The position numbers and the translations under genes are program-made. Under the pieces are notes generated by a model. That model was not told where the DNA came from. It made no database searches and was given only the letters and a program-made list of their open reading frames with translations. Source: Collinsella sp. (GTDB lineage: Bacteria; Actinomycetota; Coriobacteriia; Coriobacteriales; Coriobacteriaceae). From it: 64,000 nt of DNA. The number at the start of each line of letters is the position of its first letter. The first letter of the stretch is position 1. The stretch covers positions 12,390-76,389 of the forward strand of contig DXLV01000001.1 of NCBI GenBank assembly GCA_019414545.1, written 5' to 3'. Below are positions 16,194 through 25,500 of this stretch, piece after piece.

Positions 16194-17474
16194 TTACTGC
16201 CTTGCGGCACGATCAAAATGCCGGCGTCCAAACAGAAGCAGCGCCGCGGGAACCGCCGTCACGACCATGCCTGCCCCCACGAGTGTCCGTTGTACGCCAA
16301 ATGTCGCCGCCAGCCACGGGGCAATCGCCAGCGGGGCCACGCCGGCGAACATATTGCCAAAGCCCATGACCGAGTTGACGCGACCGAGCTGCTCGAGCGG
16401 AGCCGTCGTTTGCACGATGGTGTTATGAAGCGGGTTGACGACACCCCAGGCTATGCCCAAGGCAATCTGACCGACGAGGGCCACGCCCACGTACGGCGTC
16501 CCCACATAGAGCAGACTTCCCAGGCCTACAGACATAAGCGCCACGAGCAGCGTTTTAAGGTTGACCAGGTGCGGCGGCAAGCGGAGCGCGAGCACGGCAC
16601 CCAGCACCGCGCCCACGCCCGAGGCCGACGAGAGCCAGCCCATCCACTCAACGCCGACATGCAGGACATCGCGATAGAAGAACGACTCGAGCGGGTCGAA
16701 GGCTCCATAGCCAAAGTTCGAAAGAAAAATGATGCAGAAAAGTAGCGCGAGGACGCTGTTGGTGAAGACTGTCTTGATGCTGGCTGCGAAGGTGGCGCGG
16801 GCGGACGTGCTGGGGTTGGAGCTTTGTCCCGCACGCTCCCCTTCCTCTGCCGAATCGGCATCCGCATCCCCGGCGACATGGCTGGTCTGCGGCCTAAAGC
16901 CCCAGCCGGCGACGAGCGCCAGCACGGTAAAGAGCATCATGAGCACAAACACCGCGCGCGACGACGCAGCCGCCGCGACAAAGCCGCCCAGCGTGGGGCC
17001 AACGATGATACTCACGTTTGAAAACATGGCGATGGCGGAGTTGATGTCTTTGAGCTCGACAGGATCGTCGGTGAGGTAGGCCGGATAGGACGTGGCGATG
17101 GGCTGGGCGAATCCCATCGTAAAGCCCAGGAACACCGCGCCGAGCAGGACGATACCGGTCGCGCTACCAAAGGCGATGATTGCCGTGCCAGTTGCGAGCG
17201 CGCCGACGATGCTCAGCAAGAAATGGCGGCGCGAACCCCAGGCGTCAAGCGCCGCGCCACCCACAAAGGATCCCAGGATCACGAAAACGTTCATAAACAG
17301 GACGGCCAGCGATGTCGCGACGACCGAAGCGCCGTCCGCATAGGTAAGCGTTCCGATGACGCCGATAAAATAACTGGTCTGAAACCCGGTGTAGATGAGA
17401 AAGCGCATTGCCACCAGGCGTTTAGCCCGCGCGGACAGCGATGATTGAGGCTTTGAGAAAAGAGAGGCGAGCAT
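16194..17474 (-). CDS. MFS transporter
   Basis: This 426-residue integral membrane protein has about 12 hydrophobic segments and a central hydrophilic loop (DADADSAEEGERAGQSS), typical of major facilitator permeases of the EntS/macrolide-efflux-like group. Loop motifs include FVGGAALDAWGSRRHFL between helices 2 and 3. The substrate cannot be predicted. ATG 17474 is preferred because AAGGAG lies five bases upstream; an upstream ATG at 17492 has no ribosome site. It is a single gene. Confidence 0.85.
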   Translation of the reverse strand: MLASLFSKPQSSLSARAKRLVAMRFLIYTGFQTSYFIGVIGTLTYADGASVVATSLAVLFMNVFVILGSFVGGAALDAWGSRRHFLLSIVGALATGTAIIAFGSATGIVLLGAVFLGFTMGFAQPIATSYPAYLTDDPVELKDINSAIAMFSNVSIIVGPTLGGFVAAAASSRAVFVLMMLFTVLALVAGWGFRPQTSHVAGDADADSAEEGERAGQSSNPSTSARATFAASIKTVFTNSVLALLFCIIFLSNFGYGAFDPLESFFYRDVLHVGVEWMGWLSSASGVGAVLGAVLALRLPPHLVNLKTLLVALMSVGLGSLLYVGTPYVGVALVGQIALGIAWGVVNPLHNTIVQTTAPLEQLGRVNSVMGFGNMFAGVAPLAIAPWLAATFGVQRTLVGAGMVVTAVPAALLLFGRRHFDRAARQ

Positions 17475-17648
17475 GGAGACTCCTTGTTTCATACGAATAC
17501 GGGCGGTGGGCATTCGCCACCGTCTGTCAAATCAATCTATCCGCATGAAACATTAAGGACGCATCAAGCCCCTTCTCTCCGTTTTTCGCTCAGCATGAAC
17601 TACTTGGTAGATTGTAAGGCATGTCCCAACCATCTACCAAAGCAAAAA

Positions 17649-17681
17649 CCACCACAAAGGTGCCTGGCCCCTTTGTGGTGG
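17649..17681. repeat. Family A palindrome
   Basis: Arms ccaccacaaagg / cctttgtggtgg. The palindrome and its caaagcaaaa left flank match the copy at 16077. Confidence 0.8.
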
Positions 17682-17700
17682 AAGTGACGTTTGCCCAGAT

Positions 17701-17740
17701 AAAACCTGCCAAAACAAACCTGTCCCTTTTGGCAGGTTTT
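17701..17740. repeat. Family A-like palindrome at the end of moaC-mobB
   Basis: Perfect 14-bp arms, aaaacctgccaaaa / ttttggcaggtttt, flank a centre with aacctgtccc. It overlaps the stop codon of the moaC-mobB gene and, read on the minus strand, is a good terminator for the moa operon. Confidence 0.75.
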
Positions 17741-19043
17741 AGGCCAGATGATCCTGGATGAGGTCGCAGATGGCTCGGGCGTCGTTGATGTTGATGGCTC
17801 GGGTCGCAAAGCCGGCGTCGAAGGCCTGGCGTGCCAGGGCCTCGTTGCAGGCAAGGGCCAGCGTGTGGCCATCGACCAGGTCGAGCGAGCTCTTGCCGCG
17901 CAGACGGTCGACACCGGAACGCGCGACGACGATGTTGTCGAAGCCCTCGGTCTTGTAGCCCTCGATGATCACCACGTCGACATCGTTGTAACGCGACAGC
18001 AACTCGCGCGCGGGCATCTCGTCCTCCTCGCGCGTGTCGGCGTACTCCGCCCAGCGCGTGGCGCAGATGAGGCCCACGTGCTTGGATCCGGCCTGGTGAT
18101 GGCGCCAGGTGTCCTTAGCGGGCACATCGATATCAAAGCCGTGATGCCCATGATGCTTGAGCGAACCCACGCGCAGGCCGCGGCGGGTGAGCTCGGCAAT
18201 GACCTTCTCGACGAGCGTGGTCTTGCCCGAATTTTGGTAGCCGATAAACGCGATCGCGGGGACGGCCGGGGCCGGAGCCGCGGGCGCGACGGCGACGGGT
18301 GCGCTCGCGAGTGCGGCACCGTCAGCGGCCACGGCCTCAACAGCAGCGGCCTGACGTTCTGCACGATCCCACACACCCGAGCGGCCGCCCTCCTTGTGCA
18401 GCAGGCGCACGTCGACGATCTCCATGCCGCGGTCGACGGCCTTGCACATGTCGTAGATCGTTAGGCACGCAGCGCTCGCGCCGGTCAGAGCCTCCATCTC
18501 AATACCCGTCTTGCCCGTCACGCCCGCCGTAACCAGCACGTGAAAGCCAACCTGCCCGTCCGTGCGCGCCGGCGCCCAGCCCTCGGGCACGTCCTCGGCC
18601 GGCGTTCCCGCCGGAGCGATGGGCGCAATGTCGCACTTGCTCTTGGTAATGAGCAGCGGATGGCACATGGGGATGATGTCGCTCGTGCGCTTGATAGCCA
18701 TGATGCCCGCCACGCGCGCGCAGGCAAGCACGTCGCCCTTCTTGGCGCGGTCCTGCAGCACCATGGCCTGTGTCTCGGGATGCATGAGAATGGTGCCCTC
18801 GGCAATGGCAATGCGATGCGTCTCGGCCTTGTCGGACACGTCGACCATGCGCACCTCGCCCTTGGCGTCCACGTGCGTCAGCTCGTCGCGACGGGCGTCA
18901 CGGGCGGGCTCGGCGACAGCGCTGGCAGTCGGCTGTGCGGACGCGTCGGCGTTGCCAGCATTCGCCGCAGCCGTAACTTTGTGGGCAGACATCGCGGCCC
19001 CGCGAGCGGCCTTGGTGGCATCGGCGTACCTGCTCTTGGCCAT
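17739..19043 (-). CDS. MoaC-MobB fusion: cyclic pyranopterin synthase plus GTP-binding MobB
   Basis: This 434-residue protein joins two molybdenum-cofactor proteins. Residues about 65-245 match MoaC, which with MoaA makes cyclic pyranopterin monophosphate: HPETQAMVLQ, IPMCHPLLITK, MEALTGASAACLTIYDMCKA, LLHKEGGRSG. An Ala/Pro linker follows. Residues about 290-434 match MobB, a GTPase that helps attach GMP to the cofactor, with Walker A GYQNSGKTTLVEK and the KHHGHHGFDID block. The ATG at 19043 follows GGAGGA and lies four bases after the moaA stop, so the two are co-transcribed. The N-terminal 60 residues are Ala-rich and of unknown role. Confidence 0.92.
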   Translation of the reverse strand: MAKSRYADATKAARGAAMSAHKVTAAANAGNADASAQPTASAVAEPARDARRDELTHVDAKGEVRMVDVSDKAETHRIAIAEGTILMHPETQAMVLQDRAKKGDVLACARVAGIMAIKRTSDIIPMCHPLLITKSKCDIAPIAPAGTPAEDVPEGWAPARTDGQVGFHVLVTAGVTGKTGIEMEALTGASAACLTIYDMCKAVDRGMEIVDVRLLHKEGGRSGVWDRAERQAAAVEAVAADGAALASAPVAVAPAAPAPAVPAIAFIGYQNSGKTTLVEKVIAELTRRGLRVGSLKHHGHHGFDIDVPAKDTWRHHQAGSKHVGLICATRWAEYADTREEDEMPARELLSRYNDVDVVIIEGYKTEGFDNIVVARSGVDRLRGKSSLDLVDGHTLALACNEALARQAFDAGFATRAININDARAICDLIQDHLA

Positions 19044-19047
19044 ATGA

Positions 19048-20103
19048 TCATCCTCCGATTTGGGACATAAATCGTTGCGTGCCCTCAATTATCGCGTGTT
19101 CCTGCGGTTTGTGGGCCACGGCATCGCGCCAAATCGAAAGCACCTGCATATCATCACCACGGCGCAGCGCGTCACGCACCGAATACTCGGCATCGCTGAA
19201 CAGGCACGGACGCACGTTGCCGTCTGCTGTCAGGCGCAGACGGTTGCAATTCGCACAAAAATGGTTGGACATGGCGCTAATAAAGCCAACCGTTCCCGCC
19301 GCGCCCGGAAAGTGCCAATAGCGCGCAGGGCCCGCGCCGGCAGGGGCGTCGTTGATGTCGAGCGGCTCGAGCTCGCCCAGACCCACCGCGGCGGCCCCGG
19401 CATTGATGCGCGCCCGCAGCTCGTCGCTCGGCACGGTATCGCTCGCATCCCACAGCGCCGGATTGAGCGCGGGCGCATGCGGGTCCACAGCGCAATGCGA
19501 GCTCGTGTGCTCGTCGCCAATAGGCATGTATTCGATAAAGCGCAGGTGAATGGGACGGTCGATAGTCAGACGCGCGAGGGCCGCCACATCCTGGTTGAGC
19601 CGGCGCACAACAACGCAGTTGACCTTAACGGGCTCAAAGCCCCAAGCCAGCGCCGCGTCGATGCCGGCCATGGTCTGCTCGAGTCGACCCAGGCGCGTGA
19701 TCTTTCCAAAGAGCGTAGGGTCGAGCGTGTCGAGCGAAATGTTGACGCGGTTAAGCCCCGCGTCCTTGAGCTGCGGTGCCAGCTTGGGCAGCAGGGCGCC
19801 GTTGGTGGTAAGCGAGATATCCTCGATCTGCGGAATCGCGCGGATGTCACGAATGAGCGGGATGATACGGCGGCTGACCAGCGGCTCGCCACCCGTCAGG
19901 CGCACGCGGCGAATGCCCTCCCCCGCCACCAAGCGCACAAAGCGGGCGATTTCCTCGGCACTGAGTAGCTCGTCGTGTGCACGGGGCGCCACGCCATCGG
20001 CCGGCATGCAGTAAATGCAGCGGAAATTGCACTTGTCGGTAACGGCAATGCGCAGGTAGTTGATATCGCGGCCAAAGCCGTCATGTTGCACGTGCCCGTC
20101 CAC
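19048..20103 (-). CDS. moaA: GTP 3',8-cyclase (radical SAM)
   Basis: MoaA is the first enzyme of molybdenum-cofactor synthesis and rearranges GTP by a radical mechanism. It has 351 residues. The radical-SAM cluster is CNFRCIYC (Cys 25, 29, 32). The second cluster is in NHFCANCNRLRLTADGNVRP with a later Cys. The RLTGGEPLV motif is present. The usual C-terminal GG tail is kept (SQIGG). It starts with GTG at 20103 behind GGGAGG. It is the first gene of a two-gene moa operon, so a molybdoenzyme should exist elsewhere in the genome. Confidence 0.96.
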   Translation of the reverse strand: MDGHVQHDGFGRDINYLRIAVTDKCNFRCIYCMPADGVAPRAHDELLSAEEIARFVRLVAGEGIRRVRLTGGEPLVSRRIIPLIRDIRAIPQIEDISLTTNGALLPKLAPQLKDAGLNRVNISLDTLDPTLFGKITRLGRLEQTMAGIDAALAWGFEPVKVNCVVVRRLNQDVAALARLTIDRPIHLRFIEYMPIGDEHTSSHCAVDPHAPALNPALWDASDTVPSDELRARINAGAAAVGLGELEPLDINDAPAGAGPARYWHFPGAAGTVGFISAMSNHFCANCNRLRLTADGNVRPCLFSDAEYSVRDALRRGDDMQVLSIWRDAVAHKPQEHAIIEGTQRFMSQIGG

Positions 20104-20237
20104 GCAGCCCTCCCCTCACGCGGCGTTTTATTCTTCGGAAAACATAATACCCCACGAGAGGATCATGCCGACACCCGTACGACAGGACAGGTCGCTTCGA
20201 GCAAAACGGACTTTCCAAGCCCATCCTCAGCATACAA

Positions 20238-20298
20238 ACCATCACAACATTCGATGCTTTTCCCGATTTTGGCAAAAAACGTCGAATGTTGTGATGGT
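20238..20298. repeat. Family B palindrome, copy 3
   Basis: Perfect 17-bp arms, accatcacaacattcga / tcgaatgttgtgatggt. The centre (gcttttcccgattttggc) reads as the reverse orientation of copies 1 and 2 but the same as copy 4 at 21478. Confidence 0.88.
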
Positions 20299-20338
20299 CT
20301 GCCTGCCCACGGCACCCCGTAGAAGGACCAAAGCGCCC

Positions 20339-21376
20339 CTAAAGGCCGCCGTCCCAGTGCCGAATCACGAATTCTCGCAGGTCGTTCTGCCGCTTTTGGA
20401 ACGCTTCGCTTCGGTCGCACTTAAGGCCCATCGCGAGTGCGATGGCGTTCACCGCCCGGTGCAATTGCAGCTGGTGGGCAAACTGAGTCCCGGTGAGGAC
20501 GATCATCCTAAAGCCCAGCGCGCTCAGCACGGTCATACGCTCCGCATCCGACGCGCTGCGCTGTTTATCAAGATGGTCCGAGCCGTTGTATTCAATTCCC
20601 GTACCGCTCGCAGGCGCATATACGTCGATCTCGAAATACCCGGCCTTTGCGAGATACTTGAACTCGTTGGGAACATCAACCCTATGGTTGAGCTCAACCT
20701 TGGCGTATCCCAGCCCGCCCTGGGAACGTTTTGCTACGACCATGATTGCGGTGGCCGTCTCCATGGGCGATCGCGCGCCATCGTGCACGCGCCTGAGCAC
20801 GGCGGCCGCGCGTATAGCCCCCTGACGAGATCGGTTCTCATTGCAATAGGCAATCAAGTCGGCAACGGTATACCTCTGCCCCATCTCGATATAATCGCCT
20901 GTCGACAGATGATTCATATGGTATCGGGCGCAGATTTCGTAGCCATATTCCAGCTGCTCGGGTTCGCTCATCCACGAACCCGCTTGGACAAAGCACATGG
21001 CCTCATCAACCACCAGAAGGTCCTCTGCCACCTCGATAAGATGGCTTGGAGGTACCGGCGCTCCGAACACGTGGCACCTAAATCCAGCCGGCGTCGAGCG
21101 CTCAAAATCGAAGTTGACAAGCGTATCGATATGATCGAGCTCTTCTCGTGGAATACCAAGCGAAACCAGATAGTCGGTAACGATCCCGACCGCCGTTGAA
21201 GCCCTCAGCCCCTTGGCATCGAGTCCCAATTTGGGCAGGCTCGCAGTCGGCTCCGCCTCGCTAGCAAGCGAGTCCTCATCGTATAGGCTGCTTGCTCGCG
21301 AGCGCGGCTCGGACGGGCGCGCCACGTTGTGGTACAGCCAGGCAGTCTTATGGGACAGGACGATCGGCAGGTCCAT
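20339..21376 (-). CDS. DUF559/AbiEi-like protein with a predicted nuclease-fold C-terminus
   Basis: This 345-residue protein has no sure function. The N-terminal half (VLSHKTAWLYHN; later FRCHVFGAPVPPSHLIEVAE, then LLVVDEAMCFVQAGSWMS) resembles actinobacterial proteins related to AbiEi-type antitoxins. The C-terminal part (YFEIDVYAPASGTGIEYNGS, then FRMIVLTGTQF) looks like the DUF559/Vsr-like PD-(D/E)XK fold. Such proteins are common and often scattered in Coriobacteriia. It stands alone and is framed by two near-identical family B palindromes, about 40 bp and 100 bp from its ends. Confidence 0.65.
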   Translation of the reverse strand: MDLPIVLSHKTAWLYHNVARPSEPRSRASSLYDEDSLASEAEPTASLPKLGLDAKGLRASTAVGIVTDYLVSLGIPREELDHIDTLVNFDFERSTPAGFRCHVFGAPVPPSHLIEVAEDLLVVDEAMCFVQAGSWMSEPEQLEYGYEICARYHMNHLSTGDYIEMGQRYTVADLIAYCNENRSRQGAIRAAAVLRRVHDGARSPMETATAIMVVAKRSQGGLGYAKVELNHRVDVPNEFKYLAKAGYFEIDVYAPASGTGIEYNGSDHLDKQRSASDAERMTVLSALGFRMIVLTGTQFAHQLQLHRAVNAIALAMGLKCDRSEAFQKRQNDLREFVIRHWDGGL

Positions 21377-21477
21377 GAGCCCTCCAATGGAGTCGGATAA
21401 CCAACCTTATTCCCCTGCCCACGGGTCCGCACACCTTCGTGCGCAAGAAAGCGATTCCACCCGATTGAGTGGTAGAA

Positions 21478-21542
21478 AAACCATCACAACATTCGATGCT
21501 TTTCCCGTTTTTGGCAAAAAACGTCGAATGTTGTGATGGTTT
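21478..21542. repeat. Family B palindrome, copy 4
   Basis: Perfect 19-bp arms, aaaccatcacaacattcga / tcgaatgttgtgatggttt. It is nearly identical to copy 3, in the same orientation. Confidence 0.9.
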
Positions 21543-21591
21543 GAGGCGAGGTGAGGGGCACGGAGGGGTCAAAGCATCGTGCTCGAACGGG

Positions 21592-23490
21592 TTAATCCAG
21601 CTCTTTTAAGCCATGTGCCAGCTGCCAGTACTCGCCGTGCTGGGCGAGCAGCTCTTCGTGCGTGCCGCGCTCGATGATGCGGCCGTGTTCGAGGACCATG
21701 ATGGCGTCGGCGTCGCGGACGGTGGACAGGCGGTGCGCGATCATAAACGTGGTGCGTCCGCGCATGATGCGGTCCATGCCGCGCTCGATGAGCTTTTCGG
21801 TGCGCGTGTCGATAGAGCTCGTGGCCTCGTCCAGGATGAGCACCGGCGGATCGGCAACGGCCACGCGCGCGATGGCGAGCAGCTGGCGCTGGCCCTGCGA
21901 CAGGTTGGCGCCATCGGCCGTGACCGGCGTGTCGTACCCTCTAGGCAGGCGGCGGATAAACGAATCCGCGCAGGCAGCCTCGGCGGCGGCGCGCACCTCC
22001 TCGTCGGTCGCGTCGAGCTTGCCAAAGCGGATGTTCTGCGCAATGGTGCCGCTAAACAGGTGCGTGTCCTGCAGCACAATGCCGAGCGACCCGCGCAGGC
22101 TGGCCTTGGCAATGTGCTTGACGTCGATGCCGTCGTAGGTAATCTCGCCGTCATCGACCTCGTAAAAACGGTTGATGAGGTTGGTGATGGTCGTCTTGCC
22201 GGCGCCTGTGGAGCCCACAAACGCGATCTTTTGCCCCGGCTTGGCAAACAGGTTGAGGTCCGTGAGCACACGGGTGCCCGGCACGTAGGAAAAGTCCACG
22301 TCATGGAAGCGCACGTCGCCGGCAAGCGGGACCAAGCCGCACGTGAGCTCGGTACCGTCGGCAGCCACCACGCGGCCCGACTCGTCAACGGCAGCCACGT
22401 CATGCAAGTGCCCGTACGCGCCCACGCCCTGGCCCTCGGGAATCTTCCACGCCCACGCGGCGTCGCCCGTCTGCACCAGCTCCACGCAGCCCTCGTCCAC
22501 CTCGGGCTCAAGATCCATGGCGGCAAACAGGCGCTCGGCGCCGGCAAGCGCGTTGAGCAAGAAGTTGCCGAGCTGCGTAAACTGGTTGATGGGCATGGCC
22601 GCCTGGCGTACAAAGACCAGGTAACTTGCAAGCGCGCCCACGTCGGCGAGTCCCTTGATGCAGAGCATGCCGCCTGCCACCGCGACGATGGCGTAGTTGG
22701 CATAGCCGATCACCACGGTCATGGGCACCATCGAGTTGGCGTAGGCCTGCGCGGCACCACCGGTGCGGCGCAGCTCTTGGTTGCGCGCGTCAAAACCAGC
22801 CACGTTGGCCTGCTCGTGATTAAAGACCTTGATGACCTTTTGGCCCGAGACCATCTCTTCGATATATCCGTCCAGGTCGCCAAGCGACGCCTGTTGGGCG
22901 GCAAAAAAGCGCTTGGAACGCATGCCCGAGTAGCGAACGTACAGCACAATGGCCACATCGCACACGAGCGTGATAATCGTGAGCTGCCAGTTGAGGATGA
23001 TGAGCATGGCCGTGGTGCCGACCACCTGGATGCTCGCCTGAATCACGTTGGCAAAGCTGTTGTTGAGCGCCTCGGAGACGGTGTCGACGTCGTTGGTAAA
23101 GAAGCTCATGATGTCACCCGAGCGCGTGCTGTCGAAGTAGCTCAGCGGCAGCATCTGGATGTGCGCGAACAGGTCGCGGCGAATATCGGACACCACGCGT
23201 TGGGCCGCGCGCACCATGATCTGCGAGTAGCCCAGAGCCGAGAGCACGCCCGCGGCGTAGATGGCAGCGGTAAAGATAACCTGCCTAGCGAGCAGTTCCT
23301 CGCCGCCCGTTGCCAAACCGTTGACGATGGGGCGCACCATGTAGGTACCGGCAAGGCTCGCGATGGCGGCCACAGAGGCAAGCACACCCACCGCGAGCAG
23401 CGAAAACTTGGCGTGTCCCATGTAGGAGAGCAGGCGGCGGAGCGTCTGCGTCAGATTGGCGGGACGGGCCTGAGCGGATGTCTTAGGCAT
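21592..23490 (-). CDS. ABC exporter half-transporter, catalytically intact subunit
   Basis: This 632-residue protein has six membrane helices followed by an ATP-binding domain with Walker A GSTGAGKTTITN, signature LSQGQ and Walker B VLILDEATSSID with the catalytic Glu kept. An insert of about 45 residues rich in Gly, Ala and Asp sits at the start of the nucleotide-binding domain (WAWKIPEGQGVGAYGHLHD), which is unusual. ATG 23490 overlaps the upstream ABC gene by eight bases and follows GGAAGGGGGTGAG. It probably pairs with that gene as a heterodimeric multidrug or lipid exporter. Confidence 0.9.
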   Translation of the reverse strand: MPKTSAQARPANLTQTLRRLLSYMGHAKFSLLAVGVLASVAAIASLAGTYMVRPIVNGLATGGEELLARQVIFTAAIYAAGVLSALGYSQIMVRAAQRVVSDIRRDLFAHIQMLPLSYFDSTRSGDIMSFFTNDVDTVSEALNNSFANVIQASIQVVGTTAMLIILNWQLTIITLVCDVAIVLYVRYSGMRSKRFFAAQQASLGDLDGYIEEMVSGQKVIKVFNHEQANVAGFDARNQELRRTGGAAQAYANSMVPMTVVIGYANYAIVAVAGGMLCIKGLADVGALASYLVFVRQAAMPINQFTQLGNFLLNALAGAERLFAAMDLEPEVDEGCVELVQTGDAAWAWKIPEGQGVGAYGHLHDVAAVDESGRVVAADGTELTCGLVPLAGDVRFHDVDFSYVPGTRVLTDLNLFAKPGQKIAFVGSTGAGKTTITNLINRFYEVDDGEITYDGIDVKHIAKASLRGSLGIVLQDTHLFSGTIAQNIRFGKLDATDEEVRAAAEAACADSFIRRLPRGYDTPVTADGANLSQGQRQLLAIARVAVADPPVLILDEATSSIDTRTEKLIERGMDRIMRGRTTFMIAHRLSTVRDADAIMVLEHGRIIERGTHEELLAQHGEYWQLAHGLKELD

Positions 23491-25312
23491 GGCGCTCACC
23501 CCCTTCCAAGGGCAATCCGCTGGGAACGCAGGAAAACGGATCATTCGCGCAGCCATCGTCGCAGCCGTCGCCGGTGTCCGCGTTCCCCGCGAACTCCATC
23601 TGCGAGGCGTAAATCTCCTGGTAGATGCTATCGCCCGCCAGCAGTTCCTCGTGCGTGCCCACGCCGTGGACACGACCGTCGTCCAACACAATAATGCGGT
23701 CGGCATCCATGACGCTCGCAATGCGCTGTGCGATGACAATCACCGTCGTATTGGGAATCTGAGCAATATGCTCACGAATCTTGGCGTCGGTCGCCATATC
23801 GACCGCGCTGGTCGAATCGTCAAAGATGAGCACACGCGGATGTTTGAGCAACGTACGCGCGATGCACAGGCGCTGCTTCTGCCCGCCCGAGACACCGGCA
23901 CCGCCTTGGCCCAACTCGCCGTCCAGCCCGCCGATGCGATCAAGGAACTCGTCCACGCACGCCGCCCGGCAGGCACGCAGGAGCTCCTCGTCGGTGGCAT
24001 CGGGCGCGCCCCACTGCAGGTTCTCGCGCACGGTACCCGTAAACAGCACGTTCTTTTGCAGCACGATACCCACGGCGTCGCGCAGGGCAACCAGGTCGTA
24101 ATTGCGCACATCGCGCCCGCCCACGAGTACGGCGCCTTCGGTGGCGTCGTACAGGCGCGCGATCAGCTGCACAAGCGAACTCTTGCCCGAGCTCGTGCCG
24201 CCGAGCACGCCCACCGTGGAGCCCGCCTCAATGCAAAGGTCAATATGCTCGAGCACATCCTCGGCAGCATCCGCGCGGTACTTAAACGACACGTCGCGAA
24301 ACTCGATGCCTCCGTCGGCCACCTCGTGCACGGCAGCGGCAGCGTCGGGCGCCTGGATAAGCGAACGCTCGTCGAGCACCCGCGAGATGCGCTCCACGCT
24401 GGCAAGTGCGCGGGTGAGCAGCAAAAACACGTTGGAGATCATCATGAGCGAGTTCATGATCAGCAGCACATAGCTCATAAAGCCCGTGAGCGAGCCCACG
24501 CCGAGCTCGCCGGCAAGAATCATGCGACCGCCGATCCAAAGAATGGAAAGCGCCGCCACGTACATCGACAGCTGAAACACCGGCAGGTTGAGTACAGCGT
24601 TGCCAAAGGTATTCGTCGCGGTGCGCGCAAGCTCGGTATTGACGGCATCGAACTTGGCCTCCTCGTGCTCGGCGCGCACGTACGCCTTGACGGCGCGCAC
24701 GGCGGTGAGGTCCTCCTGCACCACACCGTTGAGATGGTCCATCGAGGTCTGCAGCTGGCGGTAGAGCGGACTGACGCGATAGGTGATAACGCCCAGCACG
24801 ATCGCCAGCACCGGCAGGATGATCGCGAAAACGGTGGCGAGCGGACGCGACAGCACCAGCGCATAGACCAAGCCGACGATGAGCGTCACGGGACCGCGCA
24901 CCATAGGGCGAAAGCCGTTGCCGATAGCGTTTTGAATCACGGTGATGTCGGTGGTCATGCGCGTGACGAGCGAGCTGGCGTCGTAGTTGTCCAGATTGCC
25001 AAAAGCGAGCGTCTGGATCTTGCGATACTCGGCCTCGCGCAGGTTAGCGCCCAGCCCCGAGGCGACGCGAGCAGACGTGCGTGCATAGCCCAAGCCAAGT
25101 ACCAGCGAACATGCGGCGCATACCAACATATACGTGCCCTGCAACAGCATGTAGTTGATGTCGCCCGCGGGCACGCCCACATCGATGATATTTGCCATGA
25201 TGACCGGGATAAACAGCTCGAGCGCCGTCTCGGCCGTCACAAAGAGCACGCCGAGTATGGCGTCGCGGCGGTATGCCCCCAGATAGGAAAACAAAATCTT
25301 GAGATTGCGCAC
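23483..25312 (-). CDS. ABC exporter half-transporter, degenerate-site subunit
   Basis: This 609-residue protein has six membrane helices and an ATP-binding domain: Walker A GGTSSGKSSLVQ, signature VSGGQKQRL, Walker B VLIFDDSTSAVD. The catalytic Glu after Walker B is Asp, as in the non-hydrolysing half of heterodimeric exporters such as BmrCD or TM287/288. The partner keeps Glu, so the pair should form one consensus and one degenerate site. It starts with GTG at 25312 behind GGGGGATG. The substrate is unknown. Confidence 0.9.
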   Translation of the reverse strand: MRNLKILFSYLGAYRRDAILGVLFVTAETALELFIPVIMANIIDVGVPAGDINYMLLQGTYMLVCAACSLVLGLGYARTSARVASGLGANLREAEYRKIQTLAFGNLDNYDASSLVTRMTTDITVIQNAIGNGFRPMVRGPVTLIVGLVYALVLSRPLATVFAIILPVLAIVLGVITYRVSPLYRQLQTSMDHLNGVVQEDLTAVRAVKAYVRAEHEEAKFDAVNTELARTATNTFGNAVLNLPVFQLSMYVAALSILWIGGRMILAGELGVGSLTGFMSYVLLIMNSLMMISNVFLLLTRALASVERISRVLDERSLIQAPDAAAAVHEVADGGIEFRDVSFKYRADAAEDVLEHIDLCIEAGSTVGVLGGTSSGKSSLVQLIARLYDATEGAVLVGGRDVRNYDLVALRDAVGIVLQKNVLFTGTVRENLQWGAPDATDEELLRACRAACVDEFLDRIGGLDGELGQGGAGVSGGQKQRLCIARTLLKHPRVLIFDDSTSAVDMATDAKIREHIAQIPNTTVIVIAQRIASVMDADRIIVLDDGRVHGVGTHEELLAGDSIYQEIYASQMEFAGNADTGDGCDDGCANDPFSCVPSGLPLEGGERHA

Positions 25313-25500
25313 GCAGGTTCATCCCCCATCAAACGTTGTTCGCAAACCCACGTATTATGGCGCGCCGTGCGGCGGTGTCAAGTGCGCCGAAATCGATTTC
25401 TGCAAGGCTAGTGCAGGCGCCATGCTCACAGGGCGCACGTCCGTATTCAATTGGAAATGAACGCGAGCGTGACTTTTTCGCCCCACTGCCAACATAAACC

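Noticed and set aside
21613..23694. 693-codon frame opposite the ABC gene
   Set aside because: Antisense to a gene with complete Walker and signature motifs.
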